Positions 47,861 through 58,048 of a DNA stretch of 64,000 nucleotides are shown here, in pieces. Positions within the stretch are counted from its first letter, which is position 1; each line of letters opens with the position of its first letter. The notes under the pieces are model-generated. The model saw only the letters and a list, made by a program, of their open reading frames with translations, was not told where the DNA came from and did no database searches. Origin of the DNA: Nothopassalora personata. Lineage: Eukaryota; Ascomycota; Dothideomycetes; Mycosphaerellales; Mycosphaerellaceae. The position numbers and the translations under genes were made by a program. The stretch lies in assembly GCA_033816765.1 (NCBI GenBank), contig CM066288.1:3596001-3660000 (forward strand), read 5' to 3'.

Positions 47861-48718
47861 TTGTGAGCCAAGCCGTGGTGGAAGGTTGAATGTTTTTACA
47901 ACGGGACAGCTCAATTCCGCGATTGGCCTCTCTTCGCCTATGCAACAACAACTTCTACGTCGCAGGCAACTTCATGAGCAGTCCAACCTTCAACGTTGTA
48001 TGCGCTGTGGACATCAGCATTCACATGACATTGTGCTTAGATGTCCTCAGCTTCATTGTCTGTTCATCTGGCAACAACGATAGACCTCCATTCCCAGGAC
48101 CACGTGGTCTCGGCTTCAAGGATCTGCCGTGGTCCACGAAATGAGGCCGCAGATCCTGATGGGTGCGATTCCTCGGCCACCATCTTCTTGTACAGCGAAC
48201 AAATGTGACTGCTGATTCTTCCCATACAGATACGACGCACGTTGATTCCAAGCGACACATCGCCCAACGTCCTCTTTGAAGCACGGGGGCACGCTATCGG
48301 AGCTAGCATTATTCTGGCCGGCCGAATACAGGTCACGCGTCACGCGTCGAGAACAGTAGTCGCTGGCCATCAACCGAGCCGTGTTTGTGCACCGTCCTCT
48401 GGGCCGTCTCGAAGACAACCTGTGCCCCTCTCAAATCACACGGCCCACCAGTGTAGTCTCCACACAGCCCACGAAGGCGTGGCTGCCTCCGATGAGGCTG
48501 TAACGAAGTCTCGGAGGAGTATGTCTTTGCCCCCACTATACGCGACCCTCGCGAACACCTATCCGAACTGATCCCAACTCGCGCCCGCTGGCATAAACAC
48601 GGGAAACGGCACTCTTCCAAATCAGACAAGGCACGAAGGCAAGAACGTCACCGAAGCGAGCAGCGTCGTCAGTGAAGCAACAAAACCTGTCTCTGAAGGC
48701 ATACATTGACACATCAAG
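47861..48718. other. Divergent intergenic region, 0.86 kb
   Basis: Holds the BET1 promoter and the leader of the next plus-strand gene. Only short overlapping frames; nothing recognised. Confidence 0.4.
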
Positions 48719-49195
48719 ATGGAACAACAGCCTATGGCGAGCCAGGAGGTTGTAGTCATCATTCGCCAATTCCAAGACAAGAAGTCGAGGCTCAAGGGAA
48801 AAAACCCGGTCCAGGTCAAGGAAGGAACAGGCGAGGTCGACGAGGAGATGTCGCTCACGGAACTATACCGAGAGCTTCGCCAACTGGGACTTCTTTCTGT
48901 AGGCTTGCAATCGACTACTCCAGGCTTTCATGGTAGCTTATCGCTACATTCGCCGGGGCAGGAGAAGGTGATCCTGCTCAATGAGAAGGATTGGGAAGAG
49001 CATAGACATGTGTTGAAAGCGAAAGCAGCTCGACTGATGTTGGACTTTGACGTCGACAACTTGGAAGTCAAGGAGGCGAAGACATCGAGCTGGTTGGACA
49101 AGGCCAAGGGCAAAGCTATGGCGAAGGTTGCAAAGGTCGATGAGGCCATACGAAGGGAGAAGGATGCACAACACGAGCAGTTCAAGAGCCGTTGA
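48719..49195 (+). CDS. Hypothetical protein, 158 aa, charged and helical
   Basis: Single exon from ATG 48719 (MEQQPMASQEVVVIIRQ) to TGA 49195. Not recognised. The N-terminal half reads EVVVIIRQFQDKKSRLKGK and MSLTELYRELRQLGLLSVG, suggesting two helices. The C-terminal half (from about 90) is a long charged helix, Lys/Ala/Glu-rich (KAKGKAMAKVAKVDEAIRRE). No TM or zinc ligands. Composition and uninterrupted frame support a real small gene. It lies 268 bp upstream of MAK16 on the same strand. Confidence 0.55.
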   Translation: MEQQPMASQEVVVIIRQFQDKKSRLKGKNPVQVKEGTGEVDEEMSLTELYRELRQLGLLSVGLQSTTPGFHGSLSLHSPGQEKVILLNEKDWEEHRHVLKAKAARLMLDFDVDNLEVKEAKTSSWLDKAKGKAMAKVAKVDEAIRREKDAQHEQFKSR

Positions 49196-49463
49196 TGCAG
49201 ACCAACAGGTCTGGAGGTGGCGTGTGAATTTTACTGCTCACGAGACGTTCAATGGTTCACCATGTGTATATGTATGTAGTATATGAGCAAGAGATGGCAT
49301 AGCATTCTGTGAAGCCAATCATGAGCGTGGCAATTCCATGCGAAATCTTGGCGCTCGGTCGGTGCTTGCCGAAAAAAGTCGCCGCGCAGTTCAAGCTGTG
49401 TTCTGCTTCCAAAAAACATCGTCAACAGCCACTCTCCTTGTACCGTCTCACCTCTCGCTCACA

Positions 49464-50522
49464 ATGGCGTCCGATGAGATTGTATGGAACATCATCAACC
49501 AGCAGTTCTGCTCCTTCAAACTCAAGCTGCCCGGAAACGACAGACACCAAAAGTCCAGCAAATCGACCTTCTGCCGCAACGAACACAATGTCACTGGCCT
49601 CTGCAATCGACAAAGCTGTCCTCTCGCCAACTCGAGGTATGCCACAATCCGAGCCGACCCCACAACCCAGAGACTATACCTCTACATCAAGACCGTCGAG
49701 CGAGCACACATGCCGAACAAGTGGTGGGAGAAGATACGCCTGAGCAGCAACTACACAAAAGCTTTGGCGCAAGTGGACGAGCGATTGATCTACTGGCCGA
49801 AGTTCCTGCTACACAAATGCAAACAGCGTCTCACCCGGTTGACACAAGTGAGGATCAGAGCGCAGAAGTTGGCGAAGGAGGAGGAGCGTTTGGGAGAGCG
49901 GATGGTGGCAAAGCAGGCGCCCAAGGTACGGAGAAGAGGTGCGACGCGGGAGAGGAAAGCGGAGGCGGCGGCGAAGATTGAGCGTGCGATCGAGCGCGAG
50001 CTAGTGGAGAGATTGCGAAGTGGTGCATATGGTGATAGACCGCTTAATGTGGAAGAAAGTGTCTGGAAGAAGGTCATGCGCGGTCTGGAGCGGGACCAAG
50101 AAGGCGAGGTGGACGAGGATCTGGACGAGGGTATTGAAGAGGAGGACGAAGAGTATGAGAAGCAGTACGAGCGCGAGGGTGGAGAGCAAGACGTTGAGTT
50201 CGTGAGTGATGTGGAGGAGTCTGACGATGAGGACGACATGGAGGACTTCGACGATTGGCTGGGCGGCGAGAGTGCAGACGAGGCTGAGGGTAGCGGTGAC
50301 GAAGATGAAGAGGATGCCGATGAAGACTACGACGACGCCAATGAAGACGACGATGAAGACACAGCAGCGCTTAAGAAGAAGCTGGAGACACTCAAGCGGA
50401 AGAGGCCTAGTGCTGCGGCCGCGCAGAAGCCACGCAAGAAGGCTTCCAAGGGACCGAAGACGAACATCGAATACGAGTATGAGCGTGAACCGGCGCAACG
50501 GCAGATGTTGGTTGCGAAGTAA
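49464..50522 (+). CDS. mak16: 60S ribosome biogenesis factor Mak16
   Basis: Single exon, 352 aa, ATG 49464 ([19 protein letters not shown]). The N-terminal 200 residues match the Mak16/Ribosomal L28e-like module: [21 protein letters not shown] (cysteines spaced as a small metal-binding site), [23 protein letters not shown]-like [13 protein letters not shown], and [12 protein letters not shown] long acidic tract (about 215-310, Asp/Glu runs) and a basic C-terminal patch ([11 protein letters not shown]) follow, as in yeast Mak16 (306 aa). It acts in the nucleolus in early pre-60S assembly with Rpf1 and Nsa1. The N-terminal [12 protein letters not shown] and the uninterrupted frame leave no need for introns. 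Confidence 0.96.
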   Translation: MASDEIVWNIINQQFCSFKLKLPGNDRHQKSSKSTFCRNEHNVTGLCNRQSCPLANSRYATIRADPTTQRLYLYIKTVERAHMPNKWWEKIRLSSNYTKALAQVDERLIYWPKFLLHKCKQRLTRLTQVRIRAQKLAKEEERLGERMVAKQAPKVRRRGATRERKAEAAAKIERAIERELVERLRSGAYGDRPLNVEESVWKKVMRGLERDQEGEVDEDLDEGIEEEDEEYEKQYEREGGEQDVEFVSDVEESDDEDDMEDFDDWLGGESADEAEGSGDEDEEDADEDYDDANEDDDEDTAALKKKLETLKRKRPSAAAAQKPRKKASKGPKTNIEYEYEREPAQRQMLVAK

Positions 50523-51360
50523 ATTCAGGAGGAAGTCATGGCCTCGTTAGGTGTTCTTAGCGTTGACGCAAAGGATAGTGGCTATCTGGGGATTGTTGTG
50601 TAGCACTGAGAGAACTTCGAAGTGGTTCTTTCCCCAGAGCCTTAGAGCTAATAGATCGTTCCCGGACATGTGTATCGATTGGCAGCCTACACTACGCGGC
50701 ACCGCCCCGAGAAAGACTATGCTTTCGATGCAATCACGCTTTCTTGCAACCGAGATGGAAAGTTGAAAACCGTCTTCACAGATGAGTCTGCACAGCGGAT
50801 CAAGAGCATGCACAGGAGGACCAAGTCGCACTGAGCCAGAGCCGCAGGCCTCTGGCCTCCTGAGTTACGACCATCGACCAAGCCAAGGACTGCATGTTCC
50901 AGCGCATGAAAATGATGACAAGCCTGACGCGCCCCTCTGCTCGCCATCTCCCTTGCCTCCCCGAGAAGACAGTTGCGAGCCTTCCGTGCTACATCGCTGA
51001 AACAGTCGTTGACGTGACCCTTCAACGCCAGCTAGCTGCACGACGTGAACGACCAGACGATCTCGTCCCGCCGGTAGCCCTCGTAACCGATAGATCGAGC
51101 ATCAGAACCCACCTCAGTCACCACTGCACTTTCAAACGCGACGCGTGACTTGCCAGTACCCTGGGATATGCTTCATATCGGACGCGGAAAAACGTGCATT
51201 GCATCGATCTCGTATTCAAATTCGTCATATCTCATGCTTCATTATGCTATTGCTGCACGCGCTCTAACCTTGGCCAATGACAAGCATCGCCGTGCTTGCC
51301 TGCAAGTCTATGCCTTTCGTTCGATTCGCTATGCAATGCCTCGTGAGCTCATCAAGATCA
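50523..51360. other. Gap between converging genes, 0.84 kb
   Basis: 3' regions of MAK16 and the chitin synthase. Only short frames without domains are present. Confidence 0.4.
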
Positions 51361-54108
51361 TCAAGCTCGACTCGAAGATCGACTCGATCGATGAGCCTTA
51401 CTCAGCCTGCGCCTTCCATCTGCTCCAACGGAAGTCCGCCGTCGTCTTCGTCCTCTCCCATCCTCGTCTACGGTTGGCCTCGTTGGTTGTCTCACTTCGA
51501 TCTCGGTCCGTGTGCCGGCAGTTGAAGGGGCATCATCCGTCGCTAAACGTGTAAAGCTCTTCCTGGCGAGAGGACTTCTACCAGTCCGAGCTGCGCTGGT
51601 CTCTCCGCCCGGTGTGAAGCGGGTTGGAGGCTGGTATGCAGCGCTTGGTACCGTCAAATAAGTATCACTTGCGATATCTGTCGGCCGAGAAGGAACATGT
51701 ACGCGAGGTGCGAACCGAGGTGGTGAATGCGGCCGTCGAGGGAATTCAGCGGACTCGCGACGTGGTACTCTGAAGTGCGGTTGAACCGACTCGTCCGACT
51801 CGGCTGATCGTGTGGAGTCTAGCGATGGAGCTCTGCGTTGTGGCAAGGGACCATTACTGAACTGCGGCACATTCGTTCGAGGTGCCTGACCAGATTCTGC
51901 CGGACGTTGAGCCAGTTCTGGACGCGGGTTGCGATAGTCGGGCAAAGGATTTTGTCGTTCTTCGAGACCTCGTGGTGCCTCAAAAAATGCCCCACCTGCA
52001 GGCGCCTGCTCCCTCTGTTGCGCATGGTATTGCATGATGTTCTGCAGATCCCACACGCTTTCCACTCTTCGTGGGAGAGCAAATGACTCATGTGAGCCCA
52101 GATATGTGGACGTCGCCGCGCTGCTTCTCCGCGGGCCTGAATGGTAGTACATCTCCTCATCCGTGAACGAGGTTTGGTCCGGGTTGAGCTCAATGGAGTC
52201 GTTCCTCTGGGCGTAATAGCCGGCATTCGTTTGCTCGGGTAGTGCAAACCGTCCTTCCAGCTTGCTCGAGGGTAAGAGTGGTGCTGTTCGAACAGACTTC
52301 TTCCTGCCGAGCGGTACAGCGTCCTTGAATGTTTCGGGAACGATATTGAGCTCGTCACCTTTGGCCTTTGCTTCAGCTACAGCTTGCTCAGGCGTGGTCT
52401 TCTCGTCAGCCTTGGCAGCGTTCACCCTTGGCCCTCCCCAGGTTCTTCTCGCGCATGTGAGGCACCCATACACCATGTACACCCAGTTGGCAAAGGGATT
52501 GACCACGAACATCACCGGGTAAAGGAGCATCTTGTACCTGCCCAGTCTGGCAGCGAAGAAGAGCATCAGCAACCAGTTGAGGCCCAGTGACACGGCAATG
52601 AACCCCACTGGCAAGTTGGCGACTTTCTGGGAGGTGGTGATCAGAGAGATGACCATGATGAAGAACAGCAATGCAGTCGTGCGGATCGTGCTTTGCGCTA
52701 GGCGGATGATCAACAGGACCGGGTATCGCCGCCACAGTCGTGTGTCTGTCAACATGCAGACCTCGTTCGTGATGAAGCCGAGGAACCATCGTCTTCGTTG
52801 ACTCAGCAGGCTTTTGTACGTTTCCACAGCATCCGTCTTGCAGAAGGCGCTTGTGCACATTCCCAGCTGATAGCCTCTTTCTGCGGCGATCATGAACAGG
52901 TGTGTCAGCCATCGATCCTCGCCGAGAGAGCACTTGCCGTAGTCGAACATGTCTTCGCATTGTTCGGCTTTGTCGGCAAAGTAGAACTTCGCCAAATGCC
53001 TGAAAGCCGAGAAGCGTAACATCGTCAGCGCTCCCGGCAGACATGTGACCGCCCCACAAGCCGTTTCGACTGAGCGTTCATAGAGCTGACCGTGGACGTA
53101 TTCCATATCTTGTAATATCGTAAGGCACGACTTAGTGAGATCGTTCCAGCTTATCTGGCCAGTCGCCGTTATGACTCCCGTCATTGCGAGCATATTCCTG
53201 TTGTCTCCAGGCTTGAGCTCCATGTCGTACATGAAGTTCGCGATACAGGCCTTGTCGAGAATGCAGTCGGAGTCAATGAAGAGCATGAAGAGGTTGTCGT
53301 GCTTCCGCAAGTACTCCTTGTACACCTTATCGATGAGGTTGAAGGTCTTCTTCTGGCAGTGACGTTTGCCACCCCATCGAAACCGTGAGACAGTCACTCG
53401 CAGTCCTCGATAGGCAATATCTATGCTCTTGGGATATACTTCGAGTGTAATGGGTACGCCGAGCTTTTCGATAGTGCTCAGGAAAAGCTCGTCCTCTTGC
53501 TCTCCGTCGAAAGACAAGAAGATGTGCATGCACGAGGGTGGGTACTCGGCATCCGCTATCGAATTGACTGTCCTAAGCAGGACCTCGGGCTTCTCGTGGT
53601 AGCAGGGCAGCACAATCACAACCTTTGGGGCTGTGTAATAATCTAGTACAGCTCGAGTGCGCTTCTTTCTGCCGACGTAGTGCGTGGTGAGATGGAACAC
53701 GCAGAGAAGCCAAGGGACCACGAGGAGACCTGCGAAGGTGTAGAAAGCGAACCACTGTAGGATCGAGACCATCCTTTGGGGGAAGTATCGCACCACCTGC
53801 GCAGGTAGTGGCAGTGTTACCAGCATGACCGCGAGAAAGACAAGCCGGATGAACATCAGCCAAGTCGCTTGCAGTATCGCCATGATCCGGACTCGCCATT
53901 TGTGCTCGTTGGCTTTCCAGTAGACTTTCCAGAAGCAGTAGAGGAAGCCAGATAAAAGCAGCCACCACTCGAGTAGGGCCATGAGCATGACGGGTCCAAC
54001 GAAGGCGACATATATTATGTCCGAAGTAGGCCAGGGTGCAGTGATCGGAGGTGCTCCGTTGACTTGTTGACGCGAAGGGAGCATTTCAGTCGACAGTGTT
54101 GGTGACAT
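51361..54108 (-). CDS. Division III chitin synthase, class VI-like (no myosin domain)
   Basis: Single exon, 915 aa, ATG 54108. Three TM segments lie at about 30-62, 72-102 and 116-140, then the GT2 catalytic domain starts at PKVVIVLPCYHEKPEV (about 163). Donor and acceptor motifs follow: SFDGEQEDE, LFIDSDC, the EDRWLTHL motif near 398, and the product-binding QRRRW near 439. More TM segments lie at about 465-560. The last 340 residues are disordered, Arg/Ser/Pro-rich. It polymerises UDP-GlcNAc into chitin at the plasma membrane. It lacks the myosin motor and cytochrome-b5 region of classes V and VII, and its length fits class VI; I base the class on layout, not a tree. Confidence 0.88.
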   Translation of the reverse strand: MSPTLSTEMLPSRQQVNGAPPITAPWPTSDIIYVAFVGPVMLMALLEWWLLLSGFLYCFWKVYWKANEHKWRVRIMAILQATWLMFIRLVFLAVMLVTLPLPAQVVRYFPQRMVSILQWFAFYTFAGLLVVPWLLCVFHLTTHYVGRKKRTRAVLDYYTAPKVVIVLPCYHEKPEVLLRTVNSIADAEYPPSCMHIFLSFDGEQEDELFLSTIEKLGVPITLEVYPKSIDIAYRGLRVTVSRFRWGGKRHCQKKTFNLIDKVYKEYLRKHDNLFMLFIDSDCILDKACIANFMYDMELKPGDNRNMLAMTGVITATGQISWNDLTKSCLTILQDMEYVHGQLYERSVETACGAVTCLPGALTMLRFSAFRHLAKFYFADKAEQCEDMFDYGKCSLGEDRWLTHLFMIAAERGYQLGMCTSAFCKTDAVETYKSLLSQRRRWFLGFITNEVCMLTDTRLWRRYPVLLIIRLAQSTIRTTALLFFIMVISLITTSQKVANLPVGFIAVSLGLNWLLMLFFAARLGRYKMLLYPVMFVVNPFANWVYMVYGCLTCARRTWGGPRVNAAKADEKTTPEQAVAEAKAKGDELNIVPETFKDAVPLGRKKSVRTAPLLPSSKLEGRFALPEQTNAGYYAQRNDSIELNPDQTSFTDEEMYYHSGPRRSSAATSTYLGSHESFALPRRVESVWDLQNIMQYHAQQREQAPAGGAFFEAPRGLEERQNPLPDYRNPRPELAQRPAESGQAPRTNVPQFSNGPLPQRRAPSLDSTRSAESDESVQPHFRVPRRESAEFPRRPHSPPRFAPRVHVPSRPTDIASDTYLTVPSAAYQPPTRFTPGGETSAARTGRSPLARKSFTRLATDDAPSTAGTRTEIEVRQPTRPTVDEDGRGRRRRRTSVGADGRRRLSKAHRSSRSSSRA

Positions 54109-55341
54109 GGTCTGAGAGTCTCGGCCGTGGGATCATACATGTGGTCGTCTCGTGAACGTATCCTCATGTAATGCTGCATCGAAGGTAGGTGGCCACCGGA
54201 GCAAGAGGCCAACCTGAACAGTCGTGAAGGGCGCCGAGTACCGGGGACCTTCTGAGTGCAGTTGAAGGCAACCCGCGCTTCTGGTTCGGAATTTTGCTGG
54301 TGCCCGCGCGTTCTTTTCCTTGAATATGTGCTGCTTAAGTCGAGTTTGCAATGCTTGTCATGGGTTGGTTGCTCAATGGCCCGTCATCGGGCTTTTTGTT
54401 GTTCTCGAGTGCTCCAACAAAACGATGATTGAAAAGTGCAGCACACCCACCTATGTCCTTGCTTGTAAATGCTCGAAATTGCAACTTAGCTACTTTGCCT
54501 TCCGAGCTCCAATGGCGTGGAATCTTGAGTGGTAGTTGTGTCACCCGAGCACAAGCCGAAGACGGGAGGCGGCGTTGATGGCTTGTTTGACGTGTGTGTG
54601 TGTGTGTGTGTGTGTAACAATGCAAAGATCCGGGAGTGACGCGGATCGAGAGACAGCAGGCAACGCGTCGAGATGTGCTCATTCACTTGTTGTGTAAGAG
54701 TTGCACGTGGAGTGCAAGGAAGCGTAACGGTTCAGCAGCAAGCCGATTCCGTGAAGCACTCCGCCTGTTCCAAGCATGTTCTGGCCATGTCATATGGTCG
54801 CTGTGAGATGTCTACTACCACAGATGCTCTCACTTCGCGGCAGGCCCTTTCGAGCTGTCGCCCTTTCGATATGCGTAGAGCCATGACGAGGCGCCATGCT
54901 CCAGGTATGGCACATGATACGTCTATGCCGATGCTCCAAGTTGAGCCTTAGGCCTCGTGGGTGCAGGAACGTCTCATATTGATGCATGGCTACCGGCAAG
55001 GCGTTCGTGGCTGCTGAGAGATCATGTGGGCGGCTGCTATATGGGTACAACATGAAATCCAAGCTCTGTAACGAAGCCATAGCCTGCCAAAGTCGACAGA
55101 GATAGATTAGGCAGGGAGAGCTCTGCGTGAGTGACTAATAAGGCACAGTATGTCGTCGTGGTTCTCACCAAGTATCGCCACCGCCCAAAACATTTGCTCT
55201 AATAACGGGTGCTGTCTAATCGGCTGGGCTGGCTCCCGCACGCAGTCCTACCAGATCAGACATGCTTCCATTATAGCAACGACTTCTCAGGTCCCACGAC
55301 ACCCGTGCGACCTGACGATAACCACGAACTTCAATCCCGCC
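54109..55341. other. Divergent intergenic region, 1.2 kb
   Basis: Between the chitin synthase and RBR ligase starts. A (GT)n repeat sits at 54592-54615. An in-frame ATG at 55150 precedes the chosen RBR start, but that 64-codon extension is not conserved-looking. No other gene. Confidence 0.4.
54592..54615. repeat. (GT)n microsatellite
   Basis: Twelve GT units upstream of the chitin synthase gene. Confidence 0.9.
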
Positions 55342-57491
55342 ATGGCCGACATCGGTGAGGATGAACGCGCGGAAGAGTTGGAGACCATCACCGCCATATA
55401 TCCAGAGTTGAGCATCCATCCTTCGGATCCATTCGCGGCGGCGCTGGAGCTCCCAGTCGCTCCCTCGCCTCCGCTGCGTGTTCGATTCATCCCAGCGAAG
55501 GCGTCTCCCCGCGACAGCTACGCCGACGCTGCTACCGATGCGACTGGTGGGCACGCCTACATTGAGCGCGACGTAGAGTTGTCGCATCTGCCACCGCTCA
55601 ACTTGACACTGGCTCTTCCTGCGGGCTACCCAGCAGACCAGCCGCCGACGGTCACGCTGTCGACGGACTGGCTAGTGGAGAAGAAGATCGCAGAATTAGA
55701 GGCCGAGGTAGTGAAGCTTTGGGAGGAATATGGACACTGCCAGATCTTATTCTCCTACATCGACTATCTACAACAGGCTGCTGAGCGCGGCTTCGATCTC
55801 GATGACACTGCAGATGGCTGTCTTGTGCTCCCTGGAGATCGGGAAGAACAACTCGTTGCCTTCGACGCAAAGACAAAGCAGGAGACGTTCGACGCTGGTA
55901 CATACGACTGTGGAGTGTGCTTGGAACCAAAGAGGGGCTCTGCTTGCTACCAGATGAAGCGCTGCAGCCACGTCTTCTGTCGGCAGTGTCTACAGGACTT
56001 CTACAACAATGCCATCAAGGAGGGTGATGTGGCTGGCGTCAAGTGCTTAGATCCCGACTGTGGGTCGAAAGACGCGGATGGCCGTGAGAGGAAGGTCAAG
56101 AAAGAGAGGACTATACATCCGCGGGAGTTGCTCGCCATGGGTGTCGAAGAAAGCATGGTGCGGAGATATGTCGAAATGAAGAGGAAGAAGAAGTTGGAGG
56201 CAGATAAGACCACAGTCTATTGCCCACGAACATGGTGTCAAGGCCCTGCAAAGAGCACCAAATACCCACCGATCCCGGCCGATTTGACGGCTTACATCGA
56301 CAACGAGGTCTCAGACGACGACAGTGTGAACGGCGAGACGCCAGAAAAGCCCAAGACAAACGCCAGAAATGTGCCTCCAGATCCCTCTGATCGGCTTGCT
56401 GTGTGCGAGAAGTGTTCGCTGGCTTTCTGCAAGGTCTGCTACATGGGTTGGCACGGACCGTTTGCTCGCTGTTATCCGCGTGATCCTAACGAGCTCAGTG
56501 CGGAGGAAAAGGCGAGCTACGAATACATCCGGAAGAATACATCGCCTTGTCCGTACTGCAATGCGCCAGTGCAGAAGACTATGGGCTGCAACCACATGAG
56601 CTGCTTTCAGTGCCGGTACGTATCGGAAGGGCGGATGAATGTGATCAGAGGCGCGCGCGCGTTACTTCGCGCTCGTGGCCACCCGCTGAGACAACTGCTG
56701 CGTACGTGTCGAATACCGCTAACACACTTTTGTTCATAGGACCCACTTCTGCTATCTTTGTGGCTCGTGGCTTGATGGCAACAACCCATATCAGCATTTC
56801 AACAAGGCGGGTACAGGCTGCTACCAACGGTTATGGGAACTCGAAGAGGGCGACGAAGGCCAAGCACCGGAGGACGGGAGAGGTTTTGCAGGTGGTAGAG
56901 GCTGGGAGCAAATGGCGATCGAGGTACGTGGTTGAATGCGCAAGGCATGGGCCAAAGCCTGTGCGCGCGCAGCTCGCTTCGAGCGCAGCACAGGATTCCA
57001 GGGTACGGATACGTATTTCCCAGGCATGGTGACTGACACACTCTTTTTCGTAGGTGGCTAGAGAGGCTGACGAAGCAGATGCTGAAGCAGCTGCCGCACA
57101 AGCACAAGCCGATGAGGACCAGCGAGCGATGCCAGCTGCACCGGACCCGCCAGGCCACCAGGTGCCGCTGATCGTCGCCATGGCGCAGATGCAGTTCGAA
57201 GAGGGAGGTCCTGCCGGCGGGCAACCTCCTGCCGCTGCTCAGCGACCAGCTCGACGACGAAACCCATTCCCAGCACATCCTCGGGCCGGCGGGGCGGCGC
57301 AAGCCGTACGAAATCACGAGCGAGGAGCGAGAAGACGGCCACCAGCTGTTGCCAATGCCGCGGCTGAGGAGCAGAGACAGCAAGCTGAGCTGCAACGGTT
57401 CTTGGCTCTGGCGCAACAGGACGCAGAGGACGGCTGGAATTCTGACGAACTTGGGGAAGATGATGACGATTTCATTATTCCTCGCAGATGA
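55342..57491 (+). CDS. RWD-RBR ubiquitin ligase, RNF14/Itt1-like
   Basis: Three exons: 55342-56615, 56740-56923, 57054-57491, 631 aa. The introns (124 and 130 nt) are the longest in the neighbourhood. Residues 1-150 form an RWD domain (ERAEELETITAIYPEL, LNLTLALPAGYP). RING1 begins near 190 (CGVCLEPKRGSACYQ, HVFCRQC). The IBR region carries CEKCSLAFCKVCYMGWHG. RING2 is CPYCNAPVQKTMGCNHM with the expected thioester cysteine at about Cys416 and continues across intron 1 as RTHFCYLCGSWLDG. RBR ligases take ubiquitin onto that cysteine before transfer. RNF14 acts on stalled-ribosome crosslinks and yeast Itt1 affects translation termination, so a translation-related role is plausible. The C-terminal 140 residues are Ala/Gln/Arg-rich. 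Confidence 0.92.
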
Positions 57492-58048
57492 CTTGTGTTC
57501 ATAGACCGAAGATACCCCCCCCCCCAATGAATCACATATGTACCTTGAACGCTCTGACTGTTGGCGTTTGCATTTCCCTGCACGACGGAAGAAATCCTCT
57601 AGAACATCCATGGTAAGTCCAGGTATAATCGTGCTGTATGCGGCGTCATAGAGGTGGGCTGTTGACATTCCATCGCTGCTGCAAGTCGTACGATCCCGCA
57701 TGGCGTCCGGGTTACGGTTCGCATTGTCCGTGAGAAGGCGCAGTCTTGTGATGGGCATCTTTTGAGGTTGTGCGTGATGGGCAATTGGGGTCATGCAGAT
57801 CTTGTCCAGTGCCAACTCTTTCGACACTGTGCTGTATCGGTCTGTAGGTCGTGGAGGCGAATTATCTCCGACTGGTACGCCAACCTTGCGTAGAACCACA
57901 TGTATAGTGAGACGTGCGTGCGACTTCGTTTACAATGATGAGGGAAGATTTGCCAAGTATGTATGTCATCGCTACGTTTTCTAACGCCGTTCGAAGTATA
58001 CCAAAGGCTCGTGCCACAGCTTGAACACGAGCAGTGAGCTCGAAGCAC
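57492..58048. other. Gap between converging genes
   Basis: 557 bases holding two 3' regions; a C11 run lies at 57515-57525. No gene supported. Confidence 0.45.

Noticed and set aside
55150..55341. Upstream in-frame ATG for the RBR ligase
   Set aside because: The extra 64 residues are Ser/Thr/Ile-rich without domain; MADIGEDERAEEL at 55342 is the normal RWD start.
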